Below are positions 22,701 to 36,200 of a DNA stretch of 64,000 nucleotides, one piece after another. Position numbers and translations under genes: made by a program. The notes under the pieces were generated by a model. That model worked only from the letters and a program-made list of their open reading frames with translations, was not told the origin of the DNA and did not search any database. The stretch comes from Atrichornis clamosus (lineage: Eukaryota > Chordata > Aves > Passeriformes > Menuridae), in contig WBMZ01010152.1 of assembly GCA_013400975.1 (NCBI GenBank), positions 1-64,000 on the forward strand. Direction: 5' to 3'. Position 1 is the stretch's first letter. Every line of letters begins with the position of its first letter.

Positions 22701-23829
22701 TCTCTTTAAGATCATTTGTTGGAGTTGATGAAGACTTCAAAAAAAAAAAAAAAAGATATGCAGGGCTCATTCAAAGCCAATTTGTGTTAGCCAAGAAGTG
22801 TTCTCAAAAGGATTTATTGGGATAGTTGTGTTTCAGGTTTTTACAATTCGTGAAAGAAAATTTCTGTAACTCTACTGAGGTTCTTACCATGCCATTTATA
22901 TGCAATTGAGTCACTGAGGTGCAGGAACAACTTTCATGTCCTCTCAAAGTCTCAAACACCACGTCTGTAACACTCAATAAAATAGAATGATATACAAGGA
23001 AAAGGTGAGATCTTTTAAATCAAGTAGACATATGAGTTATTTTTACATGCCAAAACACAGGTGGGATTAAAGGAAACACAAAATGTAACCCAAGTAAATG
23101 TGTTTAAGCAGTCAAGGAGGGCTTACTCCAAAAGTTTCATGTTAGAGAGGAATTAAGATCTCTCTAATTTATTAATGTCCACAGCACTTTGTGTCATTTG
23201 GAAATCCCAGTCTTACTTCTACTTCAAGACCTGTAAAGTGTAGATGCAGATATTAATTATTTTAAAATCAATTTTCAAGATAAGAAAGCAAAAGACAACC
23301 TTTATAGGGGGTTATGTCAAATTTGGCAAGGGTTTTTTCTTTTACATGCAGGGCAAAACATTTTAAAATATATGCAGTGTTTTCAACTCTGAAATACATG
23401 TTTTTCACTGCAATAAAGATCAATTACTATATAAAAATTGTAAAAGGCATCGTTAATACACTGAGTGACTGTGACTAAGTATCTGTATTAAGAACATTTC
23501 AAAATCTGCTTCTTTATTCTGTACAAATTACCCAGAAAAGTGGTTTACTGACAATTGCAAACACACTTATAGCCATTATAAATATTATAGCTGGTTATGG
23601 CCAGTGGTTTTCAGTTTTGGAATCTTCACTGTTCTGTAAATATTGAACAAACTGTAATGTTAATATAAATTTTGTATTTTTAATTGTTCTTCTTCAGCAT
23701 GTAATGTTTAAAAATAATAACTTCCTTTGTTTGCAATTTACAGACAGTTAAATTTAGTTCCTGGACAGAAGGTTCTTTGATGTAAATTGTCTAAGACAGC
23801 TCATAATAACATTGCTTGGTGTTTTTCAG
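19758..23829 (+). other. TAF4B: Intron between local exons 6 and 7 (4.1 kb)
   Basis: GT-AG, phase 1. AT-rich, with a 16-base poly(A) run at about 22739-22754. No repeat family recognised. Confidence 0.8.
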
Positions 23830-23944
23830 GCACAGTAGGGAAGGCACCAACAATACAAGCCAGTAAAAGTCCTGGGGGCTTTGGTGTTCAGGTCTCTGCA
23901 AATCAGAAAAACAAGCTGAATGACCCTGGAGGTGGTTCTTTCAG
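23830..23944 (+). CDS. TAF4B: TAF4B exon (local exon 7): lead-in to conserved C-terminal domain
   Basis: A 115-nt exon, phase 1 in and phase 2 out, local residues 313-351. The acceptor is tttttcag and the donor is gtaaaa. The frame reads GTVGKAPTIQASKSPGG, then VSANQKNKLNDPGGGSF with a split Arg codon. The NKL-x-x-PGGGSFR motif marks the start of the conserved C-terminal part of TAF4 proteins, just before the histone-fold helix. The split AG/A codon rejoins exactly with the next exon. Confidence 0.9.
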
Positions 23945-26507
23945 GTAAAAAAAGAAAAAAATAATAATAAAAAAATGCAGTGGGGTGGTTGTGGGGGATC
24001 TGAAATACAAAATAGAGTTTAGAATTGGCGTAACACCAGAGGGCAGTCTTTTACAAGATTTCCTACCTTTTTTCCCTGGGACTGGATGGCAATTTTCATA
24101 TTTAATTCTATTTTAACAAAAAGGGAGGGGATGACATATGTTGAGGATTTTTCTCTAAATGTACATTTTAATGTTTAGCAAAACCTTAAATTCTGTGGAT
24201 TATAATAAAACTTCTACTAAATGGAATTACGTGCACAAAGCTTTGTAAGAATCCGTGGCTGGTGTTATGCTTTGGATTGTGCTGCTCATACGGATGTGCC
24301 TTGCTGGGAAGATACTGGGTGTGATGACAAGGCCTCTGTGGAAAGGCCTGTGCAGCTGATCCCTCCTTGGCCAGGGACAGTCCTGGGGGGCTTGAGAGGG
24401 GGTCACTGTGTGTGGAGAATTGTTGGTCTCGGTTTCAGAGAGAGAACTTTGCTGTATCTGTGCTTCCTGTACTTCCCTAGGGAGTGGAGGTTGGGTGTTT
24501 TGTGGGTCCCTGTAGGAATCAGGTGCTGCAAAGGTTCAGCACAGTAGCAGTGATGCTCTGAGCTGCTCTGCCAGTTCTTTAGTACTTCAAACTTTTATTT
24601 ATACATATTTGGGATATTTTTACTTTCTGTAGCGAAAGCAAATCTTACGTTTACCACATTTTGCTTTCACAAACACCCTCTTAGTTGTGTGCATTTTATT
24701 TTTGTTAAAACATTTTCTTTCTTTTTTAAATGACAAAATATTCCTAGATTTTAATTTTCATCTTCTGGGATTCTTATGTTGCTCTGACATCATCAAACCA
24801 CTAATTAATTTTCAGGCTTATGCTTTTGCAGGTGATGTAGAAGAGAATTTGTAGCTCTTTGAAATATCTCTGCTTTGAGGCATGTCAGTATTGTAACTAA
24901 TAGTGGTAGTACTTAGTATTAATCTAGAAGCAAAATCATTCAATTTTTTATTTTCCAATGCTTTTGCCTCCCACTGAGTATTTAAATGAATTAAAATGTC
25001 TGTTGGGTTCAATTGTACTGTCTTAATAAGTATTTTTTATGTTTGTAAGCAACATGAGCATTTATTCTTCGTTAGTATAGCTTTCAATTTTACATACACC
25101 AAAAGGGACAGCATTTTTTTAACTGGATGTTGTAAACTGTGCCAGGATTGATTCTTGCATTCACTTAGTTTATACATAGAATATATTAGGTTAGCTGGAA
25201 TTGTTAATTTTCCCTTGGGGAGAAGCAAATGCTCAAGGCACTGATTGATAAATCAATAAATCTTTAGTGAGTTTGGTAAATAAGCTGTCAAGGGTGTATG
25301 TCATTTTTCCTCTAGAGAACAAATTTTAGTCAGAATGAATGTGTTTGTTTCCTTACATTGTTTTCTCCTTCAAAATAGTAAGACACAAAGCTGCATTTAA
25401 ATAAGTCCATAAAATTGCAAGGATTTATTAAACAGCAGCAAAGATCAAGCTTTTTCTTGATATCTTAACAAAGAATTCAGTTGTTTGCATATTTGCATTT
25501 CAACCCCTAACCTCTCCTGAGGACAAATAGATGTCTGACTATTAAGCCTAAAGGCACAGAGCTGGAAATCTGTATTAATCCTCTGAATGCTGACTAGTTT
25601 TCCTCAACATTCCCAGCGTGTGTGAAGAATGTGTTTTTAGCCAGAAGGCAAACTGGCATCTAAAGCAAAGCAAGAATTTTGAAAAATAGTTGTGTTATGT
25701 ATAAATTTATTTTGCCCTTAGTGTTTTATTATTGCATATTTGTTTCATTATTTTACATTCTGCTTTCTTTAAAACAACTTCCTTGAGCTTTGCACTTTTA
25801 TGAGCAAAGTGTTGGTCACTAGAAACAGAAATTTTAACTTAATAATTTTTTTGTTTGTTTGTTTGTTTTTTAGTTTTTTTTTCTGTTCTGAACTGTGGGA
25901 GATATAAGATGGAATTACATAAAAGATGTAGCAATTAAGAATGTTGCAAATTGCAGCTATGCCTTTAAGGTCAGCATTTATTAATGAACTGTAAGACTGC
26001 TTACATGAGTTCCTGATTGTTACAGTAGCTCTTCTATGATGCAGAGTTCTCAACCCAAGGCTTCTGCAACGTGACACTGTGATCGTGAAATTTTAGGTCA
26101 CCTTTTTGGTATTAAAATTTATTATTGCCGAATTTTTCAGAGAGAACTACAGACAGTCCCAGTTAGTTGACTTTTCAACTATGTTAATACCTAAGGATGG
26201 AAATTTTAATTCCATTTTTAGTCATTTTTCTCTTGGTTTTGCAAGCAAAGGTCTAGACTTAGGTTTGTAGCAGAACAGTCCAGCTTGAGGTTTCTGTAGC
26301 TGGGAGAAGCAAAAGCCCCACTGCAGTCTGCCAGGAACCTGCCTGTTTGTCCATGGCCACTGCTCATCACCTGCTCTGCTCCCCTCAGAGCTCCCACTGA
26401 CACCCACTCCACCTGGGGATGGTGAAAGCAGAAGGCTCTCAAGTAATTCTTACCCCTGGTTCAGATAGTCGCCACTATAAAGAACTAGTGGAAACATTCC
26501 TGATATT

Positions 26508-26665
26508 GAGCTGGAATAATTTCAGTTGGAAGGGCCCTCTGGAGCTCAGCTGGTCCAGCTTCCCACTCGGAGCAGATTTGGTTGGCTCGGGGACTGGTCC
26601 GTAGGTGCTCTGCATATCTCCAAGGATGGAGCTGGATATTTGTAATCTTGTGTTATCCACCACTT
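26508..26665 (-). repeat. CR1 LINE fragment, - strand, short and diverged
   Basis: The + strand reads tttcagttggaagggccctc, tggtccagcttcccactc, and later atctccaaggatggag, which are complementary-strand landmarks of CR1 in the expected order. Only about 150 bp is recognisable. Confidence 0.65.
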
Positions 26666-29587
26666 GCCAGCTGTGCTGAGTAAGGCTCAGTGGCATTGCT
26701 GGCAAGTAAGACAAGAAGCGGACAGATCCATTCCCTATGTGTGTCCGATGATGCTTTTTTTGTTTGCTAGTGTGCCAGGTAGTGGGATGCTCCTTCCTTT
26801 CCACAGCAATCTTTCTTTTTCTGAAATGGTATTTCAAAGTTACATCTAACCTCTTGGAGCCTGTTACTGTCAGTTTTTATACAGCCATGTGATGGGGTTT
26901 GTTTTCAGAGATGGTTCTGGGAAGTCTCTGAGATCATCTGAAGGTGATCTTAGTACGTGTACTTTATTCTTCTGACTGGCTAAATTTTAAGATGGGGTCT
27001 ACCTGGGAATAAAAAGTTTGTTTTTCAGACCTTCTTTGCCTAGCCAAAGGAATCTCTTCTCTGGTATTTTATTTTCATTTTTAAAAATAAGTTTCACAAC
27101 ATAGCTCTGACAAAATGCCTCAAAATGCATGATGTTACATCTAATAATGTGCAAAGCAGTTGCCCTTGAAGTGATAGGAAGCTAATGTAGATGTTAAATT
27201 ATAACTTCAAAGTTTTCATTTCAAAATGGTATGTGACAACACCTTACCCTTTAAGTTTCTCTGTTTTTCCCGATGAATATTTCAGGCTATAATGTGGCTA
27301 TATTTTTTCCATACATTTCAACATAAAGAAGAATGCTGACCATAAATGTTGTATATTCTGTCATCCCTTTTGCTTTTTAGTGAGAAGATTCCACATAGAC
27401 CAATGAATTGTGTGACAAAGCAGTATTAGAGAGACATCTCAAATTGTAGCATGAAACTCAGAATAAACGTTATAATTAAATAGAATTTATGCCATTATAA
27501 AATATAATATAGTAGTGGCTGTTCCAGTGATTGGAAGTCACCATTTATATCCCATATGTTGTTGTTAATCTCTGTGTGATCCATGGAATCTTTAGACTTT
27601 CTCTGAGTCTTGCATGCAGGTAGTGACTTTGTCCTAATGACAAACAATTTCTCTTTTAACAGAGAGGGTATTTAATAGTATAATGTTGTCTCAATTGCTT
27701 TATGTATTCTTCCGGCTTATTTGGGAGCATTCAGTATTGCAGTTTGGGACAGCATTAGCTCAAATCTGACAAAGTGCATGAGAAAGGAAAGCTGTGGAAT
27801 CATGCAGTTAAGATTTGTTCATAAAGAAATTGCTATCAGATTTTTGTAATGACTTGTTTTAATTTAAACAAAATCTCTGAAACGTTTTGCAGATAACTTT
27901 GCAAATACTTTGGGTTTTCCTACTTGTTTTCAGATAAGATTTTTTTTTTTAAGTGCGTGAGTGTTTTTAATGAAGAGGAAAGGGAAAGGTGTTGCAAGAG
28001 GTTGAATATAGGAGGAAGAATTGGACTCTTGGACTACTTTAAGATGCATCTTATGTTTGGAGGGAGTTTGAGAACCCATGCTGTCTTAAAAATGCCATGT
28101 GTGTTGGAATATTAGATTTATCCTATGAGACTCAGAATTTAATTCAGTAAAAACCAGAAATATTTACTGAAACAGTAGAATTAGTACAGGTGTAGTAATA
28201 TATACCAAGAAATAGGAGATTGTTAAATACTGTGCTCTGATGAAAAGGGAAAGATAGACAGTAATCATCAATCTAGACGACCACTGGATGGCATCTTTGT
28301 TCTACAAAATGACTTCTGAAAACTCACTCGTCTGGACATAAAAGTTCACTTTTATAGGAAATTGTTTGGCGAGAATAACAACTCTTTTATATATAAACGT
28401 GTGTGTTTGATTTTGCAAACATTTTTCGTGATGAGATTTCTCAAAGTAAAAAAGAATATATGGATAGAGTTTTTCATGTGAGACTGAAAAAATCATAGTC
28501 CCAGCTGCAATTAAAGTATTTTTTATCTGTCTTCCATGTAATATTGGAGAAGAAAAAAAGGATGTGCTTGCAGGTTGTAGCTTGCAAGTATAAGATGGGA
28601 GAAAATTATTCTGTCCAGTGTTGGTCTTAGTGAATGCTACTGCACTGGTTTTGATAATTTCAGTGAAATCTGAGTTTGTGCCCAAAATAATTTTCTGGTT
28701 TTACTTCAGAAAATATTTATTTATTATGTGGTTACTGATCTGTGCACTAAATAAAAATTTGAGTAGCTAAACTGCTAAGCAGAAGGAAGGTGAAAGATTG
28801 ATTTTACTTTCTTCAGCTATTAAAGGAGAGATCGGTATAAGCTTCTCTTAAAAATTGTGTTCTTGAACTCAAGACTGTGGTCTCGATTTTATATATTTTT
28901 TTTTTTTTTTAAAGGGATGATTGCTTGAAGGAGCTTAAAGTACCTCTGTCCTGGCAGCCTGATCTGGAAATACAGGATTGATACTATTGCTTACTGCTGG
29001 CCGGATTGTGCATAGCTGGGTGATAAATGCTAAAGCAAGTGAGACCATGGGGGCTGTGTGTGGATCCTGCTCCCTTAATTTTTTATCAGGATCCTCCGAG
29101 GCCTCGTGCTCATCCCCTTGGCAGCACTACCTGGGCCCACAGGGGTGTGAGGGCCCACGGGGGATCACTATTGTATTTGTGGGTTGGTCAGTGTTAGCTT
29201 TATTTTGAAATTCTGGGTTCAGGTTTGCTTTCCAGAAGCTTCTGCTATTTTACATTGTTCAGAGTTTGTGTTCTGATAACCACCTTGATAGGAGTTTGGT
29301 TTTCCCGTGGTTTGAGGCCTGTTGGATTTGGGCCTTGTGAGTCCTGGGTGATTCTCATTCTATTTCAAGCACTGCGGGTTTTAACCCCACAAAATCTTAG
29401 GGTTTTTTCAGTTTTACCCGCTGTTTTTCGTTTGCAGAATTACAAACTTTTGAACTGGTCACTGAATATTTAAGTCTCTGTTGGTTGTGTGGTGTTGGGG
29501 GCAGTCCCTGAGTGGGCCGGTGTGGACATTCCTCATGGCAGCCCTGGGACCCTCAGTGTGAGTGTTGTGTACATACCATGTCAGATG

Positions 29588-30026
29588 TAACAGTGGACAG
29601 GATTAGAGGGATGGAGTACCTTCCCAGGAGGAAAGGCTCAGAGAATTGGGATTGTTCATCCTGGAGAAGAGAAGGCTCTCCAGGGAGACCTAATTGTGGT
29701 CTTCCAGTGCCTGAAGGGAGCCTGCAAGAAAGATGGAGAAACTATTTACAAGGGATGGAGTGACAGGACAAGGGGGAATGGCTTTCCACTGAAAGGGAGT
29801 AAGTTTACATTGGCTGTTGGGGAGAAATGGTTTCCTGTGAGGGTGGTGAGGCCCTGGCACACATTGCCCAGAGAAGCTGTGGTTGCCCCATCCCTGGAAG
29901 TGCCCAAGGCCAGGCTGGATGGGGCTTGGAGCACCCTGAGATAGTGGAAGGTGTCCCTGCCCATGACAGAGGGTGGAATGAGATGGGCTTTAAGTTCCCT
30001 TCCAACCCAAACCATTCTATGACCTT
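29588..30026 (+). repeat. CR1 LINE 3' fragment, + strand, well preserved
   Basis: About 440 bp of CR1 tail. Landmarks are ttcatcctggagaagagaag, ctccagggagacctaattgt, ccagtgcctgaagggagcct, atggtttcctgtgagggtgg, aaggccaggctggatggggc, and the end ttcccttccaacccaaacca with ttctatgacc. It extends further 5' than the copy at 4.0 kb and is less mutated than the other copies, so it is probably younger. It is a 5'-truncated copy with no reverse transcriptase frame. Confidence 0.94.
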
Positions 30027-30531
30027 GCAACGCTGTTCCCAGAAATTCCATTTTCAGACAAGAAATCAAGTGCTTAACACTCATGGAAAGTAATAGAAGC
30101 TCATTTGTGTAGCATTTTTCTGAAAATCATGGTAAAATTTTCCATTTTCTGTCACAAGTGTTCAGCACGTTGCTGCGGATTTACACACATGAAAATCCCT
30201 TGACTTTTTCCCATTAAAAAAAAACAAACCCTGTATCTATCAAACCATAGAAGTCCTCCACCAAAATTGGCTGCTTTAGTGCATATAACAGGAATATGGG
30301 AGGACAGGGAGGCCTTAAGTTACAGATTTCTGAATTTTCCTCCTTTTATTCTCAGACCTTATTTGCAGCTTTTGGTTTTTACTGTAGGTGTTAAACTTGT
30401 TACAAGTGATTCTAGGGTGCACAGGACAACATCTACGTAATAGGGTTTTAAAAATCTTTTCAGTTAAGCTTTTGTTTGTTTACTTTATACAATAATAGGA
30501 GTCTGGACTTGGATGTATGTGGTTCTTTTCC

Positions 30532-30548
30532 ATATATATATATATATT
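30532..30548. repeat. (TA)n microsatellite, short
   Basis: About eight at/ta units beginning after ttttcc. Confidence 0.85.
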
Positions 30549-31418
30549 CTGAAAATAATATCCTCAGTGGTTGTGTAATCACTCTAAAATATGTTGAAAT
30601 GCAGTGTTTGTGTCCAGTAACAGCTCCAAAACAGAATGTGCTAAATCCAGATGGCTGTTTCCACAGCTCTGAGTCATACCTCAGAGAGGTAGGAGGTAAA
30701 AGATGCTTATGAGATACCGGTATGGAAACTCAAATTTGTTTGTACTTTCTCAAGCTGTTAAAAAGGATATTGCAGGGCAAAATATGGCTTGGGAGTTGCT
30801 ATCATCTTCTCAAATGCAGATCACTTTCCTAAAACTTACTGACACAACCAATTTTTGTATGTTGCCAGAGAAAATACCAGCACATTTTCAAACCACACTT
30901 GGAACCTAGGCTTACCTGGGAACTCAGCATGGTCAAAGAATCTTGCCTGACTATTGCTGAAAATGCTTTGGTGTCCATTTTAGTAGGAACTCGTGAAACT
31001 CTGCAGGTTTACAAATCCATGGTTTTGATTTTAATTTCTGGTATTTATCTTACCATTTTATGCCTAGTTTTCATTATAAAGAGAAAAGCGAAATGCTCTG
31101 TTGTTAGTGGTGATAATTGCCTTTAGTTTTCTGACCAGCCTGGTTTCACTGATATCACTGAGTCTCAGATGAAGACACCTCTGTCACACCTTCTGTTATC
31201 AGTCAAATTGTCCTGCTTCTGCAGTTTTCCTAATATGGTCAGAGAAATACTTGGTTATTTCTGAATGTAGACTCCATTCTATGAAAATGGAGACACTAGT
31301 GGTTGTGTTTCAAGCTGGCCCAGCCGTTGGGCACGTGGCATGATGATTACTTCTGGAGAAGCAGGTGACAATGTATTACATGCAGAAGTATTCTTATGTG
31401 GCTTTTTTGTTGTTACAG

Positions 31419-31588
31419 AGATGACGACGACATCAATGATGTTGCCTCTATGGCTGGCGTTAATCTTAATGAAGAAAGTGCACGAATTTTGGCTACCAAC
31501 TCTGACTTGGTTGGAACCCAGATCCGGTCCTGTAAAGATGAACCCTTTCTTGCTGCTATACCTCTCCATAAACGCATACTTGAAATGG
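31419..31588 (+). CDS. TAF4B: TAF4B exon (local exon 8): histone-fold entry of TAF4 C-terminal domain
   Basis: A 170-nt exon, phase 2 in and phase 1 out, local residues 351-407. The acceptor is ttgttacag and the donor is gtgaga. It reads RDDDDINDVASMAGVNLNEE, then SARILATNSDLVGTQIRSCK, then DEPFL and KRILEM. The DDINDV-SMAGVNL-EE run and the RSCKDE motif are diagnostic of the TAF4 C-terminal domain, whose helices pair with TAF12. GVNLNEE and SCKDEPFL favour TAF4B over TAF4. This is the most strongly recognisable exon in the window. Confidence 0.96.
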
Positions 31589-32979
31589 GTGAGAAGCACA
31601 TCCTTTCCTTCTGAGTGTTTCCGTCCGAGCGATGGCATTCTGAGTAACAGAATATGCTTAGCACTTAAGGTGGTTTTTTAAGCATTTGATTACATAATCT
31701 TGTGTTTCTAAACTTTCAAGGTTTTTGTGATAAAAGTAACTTACCTCAAGTTGGAAATAAAATAGCATGCTGGTACTTTTAAACTTCATGTTTTCCCCAT
31801 GTTTTTTATGTCTGAGGATCTCAAAGCTCTTTGCAAACATTAATTATTTCTCACAATCCTCCTTCATGTTTTACACAAGAGAAGATTGAAACAGAGAGGT
31901 AAAGTAAGTAGTACAGGTCACAGAGGACACCTGTGAATAACATTTAACAGAATGTTTAAGTTGCCTATCAAGATTTTCTTTCCCCATACAAACCAGTTAC
32001 TCAGTTCTTAACACCTGCGTTTTTAAGTTTATAGTGATTTTCTTATGACATGTTTTCAAAAAGGTGTATTTATTTATTGTGGCAAAAAAGTATGTTTATT
32101 CTGCCATTTGAAAATGGAAGTTAAAAACTTCAGTAGAATAATTCCACAAAATTAGTGATGTTTTAAGCTTAGGAAGTATGCTTAGAATATATTTTATATG
32201 ACATACTTCATTAATATACTCTGTATGTTCTAGCTGAGTGTATATTTTTCAGCATAATTTTGGTGGTGGTTTCAGTGCTATTAACATACTAACCTCAAAT
32301 TGTTTAGGGCTGTAAATCATATCTGTCTTGCAGACCTATGCTTATGTCACAAATTTTTAGTGCTCTAGTTCTCACAGTTTTACAGATAAGACCAAACTCT
32401 TGTTGCAGATCAGTACGGTTAGTTTTTCTAAGTCGTGTGGCTGCTTCTGAAATGCTGTTTGTGTTTATGTTCATCAAATTAATTGGAGCCTTTTTGTATT
32501 GCAGTTGCAGGCAAGTTCTTCATTGACTTATTGTCAGACTTCACTCTTGTACTTTACTAAATGGCATTTTAAGTTCCCCTTCAGAGAAAGGAATGATTTT
32601 GCACGCTGTGGTCACCTCGTGGTGATGATGTGATGACGGCGTGTGGTGCGCCTGGGAAAGTGTGTCATTTTGGGACTGGCTCAGCACCACCTGAGACTGG
32701 AGCCAGCGAGGTCTTCAGGAAATGTGTCTGAGAATCTGTTGAGAGGGATGCTCACATAATAGTTGATACAGGTGTAAGAAAAGGAAAAGGGAACAGAATT
32801 CTGTTAAAAAGAATGGGAAATCAGTAATGAATTTGCCACATAAACCTTAGTGAGCTGTCTGGCTGTAACAATTGCTGCACAACATGAAACTGTAATTACA
32901 AGTGCAGGACTTACAGGAATCTGTACATACTTTTAAGAGCCACAGAACCCATCACACTATTCATCACTGCCTTTTGGGG

Positions 32980-33290
32980 TTTACTCCTCTGAGGAACAAA
33001 TCCCTATGGCTGTTTTTGAAGCTTTATTGGCTTTGATAATTGAAGTGAAACTTTCAAAGCTTTTAAAAGCAGCTGCAGGGATTTACTTCTCAAGAGCAGT
33101 GAATCCAGAAGAGCAGCCACTCCTAGTGATCTTCTGCAGCCACTTTTAGAGCTTTATTTTGGTTTTACGTGAAGTCTTCTATAGTTTTGAAAGTGGCTGT
33201 GGGGTTCAGAAGTGGCTACTATCTGGGATCTATGGCTCTTGAGGAGAGAATTCCTTCAGCTGATTTTGAAGTTTTAGAAGCTTGGTTTTC
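32980..33290. repeat. Cluster of alternately inverted ~45-bp repeats
   Basis: A motif of the type aatccctatggctg followed by tttttgaagcttta occurs about five times in alternating orientation. It is seen at about 32985-33030 (+), 33052-33098 (-), 33130-33160 (+), 33185-33215 (-) and 33240-33285 (+). Inverted pairs include cagccacttt against aaagtggctg, and aaatccct(at)ggctg against cagctgcagggattt. Copies are perhaps 70-80 percent alike by eye. This may be a degraded satellite-like or MITE-derived element. Confidence 0.5.
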
Positions 33291-36200
33291 ACTGTGTGTG
33301 GCCAGATTTGTTGTTTGCTTAGGACCACACAGAAATTTAGTAGTTTGTGCTACTGGGCACTTAATGACATTGTAAGTGCACAACAAGACTCAGTCTTGCC
33401 ATATGTTGCTGTGACAGCACCAGGACTAAGCAAAGTGCCTGTGACCTTCTTCGAGCACATTAGGAAAAAGTTTGTTATGGGAGCCCTCATTCTTCTGTTT
33501 TTATTATGCCTATTGACAAATAAGATAAGTTACATTGTTTCTTCTCACTTTTGCCTGAATATGACTTAAACTGATGTTATTTTCTACCTTTAGGTCTATT
33601 CATATTTAATCACTTCAGTTTTCAGCCAAGTTTTTAATGTTTTAGTAAAAGAGAGATTTGTGATGTGTACAGTATTAGGAAACTACTCTTGTCTCCTTTC
33701 TCAGAATCTAGATCTTTCAAGTTTTCTGTAATATTAATCTCCTTCTCTTTTCTGAGTAAGAGCTCTGTCGAGCAACTCAGTAGTGTTCCCCACAGGCTGT
33801 TTCAGAGATTGTGCTTCCATTCACCAGAGTCAGAATATAAACTGCTAAAGTGAGAGCAGATGCTCTTCAGACTTTGGCAGTAACCACCAGCCAGATGCCT
33901 CAAAGTCATAGTGAAAGAGGTTTCTTAATATATTGTATGTTCTTATCTCTAATTTGGCACTGTTAGCATCCAGAATTTATTTTAAATCTAAAGGACTAAT
34001 ATTGATCCTTTTAAATGGAAGAAGTAACTGAAAACTAATTCATGCAAAGATATTCACCCACTTCCCACATGCTTCCTTATCCAATTTTGTATCTAGTCAT
34101 TTTGGGCTGGTATTCATTGCCATTTGTTCTTGTAGAAAGGCAAGGCTGTGACTGTTTGAAATTGTTCTTTGATGCAAAGTCAGGAGTGGGTATTTCTCAG
34201 CAGATAATATATTTCTTTTGTTATTCCGTTCAGAATCATAAAACTTTAAACCCTGATCTTTCTACATGACAGCGTAGCACAATGAAACATATGCAAAGAG
34301 TTGTAAGGCTTTTGTTTCTCTTTTTGGGAAGTTGTGAGGGTTGATACTCATCATGCATGTGCATACAAACTCTTAAAACTTTCCAGGTCTTTAACTTTAT
34401 TAGTAGAATGAGCAGTATTTCTTCAGAGGGCAAATAAGCTGATTAGACCCTCACAAATAAATAATGCTGAAAAATCCTAGCTTTTCCACATGGTTTTATG
34501 GGAATGAAACAAGCAAAATAACCTTAATAATTTGTAATTGTTTCATTTTTGTTGATTCCTAAGTTATTTCTTGTTGGGTAAGAATGCTGGGTTAGTTAGG
34601 TTTTAGAAGCCAGTTTTTGACATTCCAAGTTTTTGCTGTTTACTGGATGAGGTACCAGGCAATTCTTACTAAAGCAGGTTGTTTTATGTGTGACAGTTTT
34701 CTGTAGTTTGTAACCATCTTGTGCAAATAGAGACTCCTTGGCTCAGGAGTTCTTTGATGACAGCATTGTTCCTGAGCACAGATAAGAATGAGGCTGCACT
34801 GCATTTTATATTAAATATTAGTGAAAAGTAACAGGATGTAGGATGTAGTAACAGGATAGCATAAAAGATGATCCTTTTTATAATGCTTGATAACTAACTC
34901 CTTGGGAAAAGGGAACAGCTGTGTCGTGTGCTTTTCTGAGAAGTTGGTGGTCTCATGAACCTTCTCTTGGGATTCCAAAACAGTTTGCTTTATATTTTGT
35001 GGTCAACAGAGATATCCTCACAGGCTTAGAATCTGCAGCAGCTTATTCATTCCCACAGTTTTTAATCCTAACTGATTTCTTCTACAAACAGGTGATGCCA
35101 TTTTGCTTTTATTGACTATCCCTTAAATGTTCACCACAACTTGTGGTGAACCTTAACCTTAAAGTAACTGTCTTAATGCAATAATTTAGAAGCAGAAGTT
35201 TGGCATACTGTATTCTTTGACTTAGATTGTTTCTTTCTCTCTTTCTCTTCACTTTCCATGTTCTTCACCCCATTTTTCTACTTCACTTTTGTTGTTACAG
35301 AGCACTGGCTGAATAGAACAGATGTGACACTCTAAGAAATGTGGGACTGGTTTGGCCATATTGAATACATTTTAACTGTCCATCTTGTATCTTTCAAATT
35401 TTAACTTAAATACTTACAATAGAAATTTATTGGAGAATCACCAATGATATTTTTATTTCACATTCAATTAGCTTTTTACATCTACATTAAAAAATCAAAT
35501 TTCACTCAAATAGCATGATTTTATGAAATACTGTATTTCTGTTCGTTATCTGGCATTGTTGTTAGTTTCCTTTGGAAAAAGTCTGTAATACTGACAACAT
35601 AGCACACATCTGCAATATTTCCCACCACAAATGTAGTACTGGATTCTCTTGCTTCATACAAATAGATTTTTAGTCTAGAACACACACAGTGGTGCATGCC
35701 AATTATTACAAAGCTTGAAAATGTGCTGATGAATCCAATTTCTCCCAGTTCAGTAGTTAAAAGGCCTACAGTCTTCCTTAAAACAGCTTCAGAGAAGCGT
35801 GGCTGGGTAGAATTAAGCCACTGTTTCTGTCAATATAACAGTTGTATGGTTAGGCTCAACGTAATTTATAGATTTACCTTCTTGTTATTTTATATATAAA
35901 ATATATTTTTAATTCTGTCTGAAATATTAATCATTGCTCTGCCTTGATTCTTTCTTAGTTCAGCCACACTTGAATTGCATGTCTGCTGTAAAACTGCATG
36001 TTAAAACATACAGAAGTAGCTTACCTGTGTTTTCTATATTCTGGAGTGTATTGAATCCACTGTGTGGCATCACAGTGGCAGCAATTGTGCGCATATGTAT
36101 ATATTTTAAATAAAGAATTTGAATACTCTAGAGGGCATTTTATATTGCTAAACCATGTTAAAACCCATTGGGGTACCCTTTGTGGAACCAGGCCAGGAGA

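Larger units (their letters stand above)
23945..31418 (+). other. TAF4B: Intron between local exons 7 and 8 (7.5 kb)
   Basis: GT-AG, phase 2. Contains two CR1 fragments (26.5 and 29.6-30.0 kb), a (TTTG)n run at about 25850-25870 and a (TA)n run at about 30532-30548. A GC-richer patch at 24.27-24.55 kb is unassigned. Confidence 0.9.

Noticed and set aside
29512..30093. Open frames on both strands at 29.5-30.1 kb
   Set aside because: They translate a CR1 3' untranslated-type tail, which is not coding.
32618..32700. C/D-box snoRNA-like layout (tgatgatgtgatga followed by ctgag)
   Set aside because: No terminal stem pairs around the boxes and box placement is poor. Not supportable.
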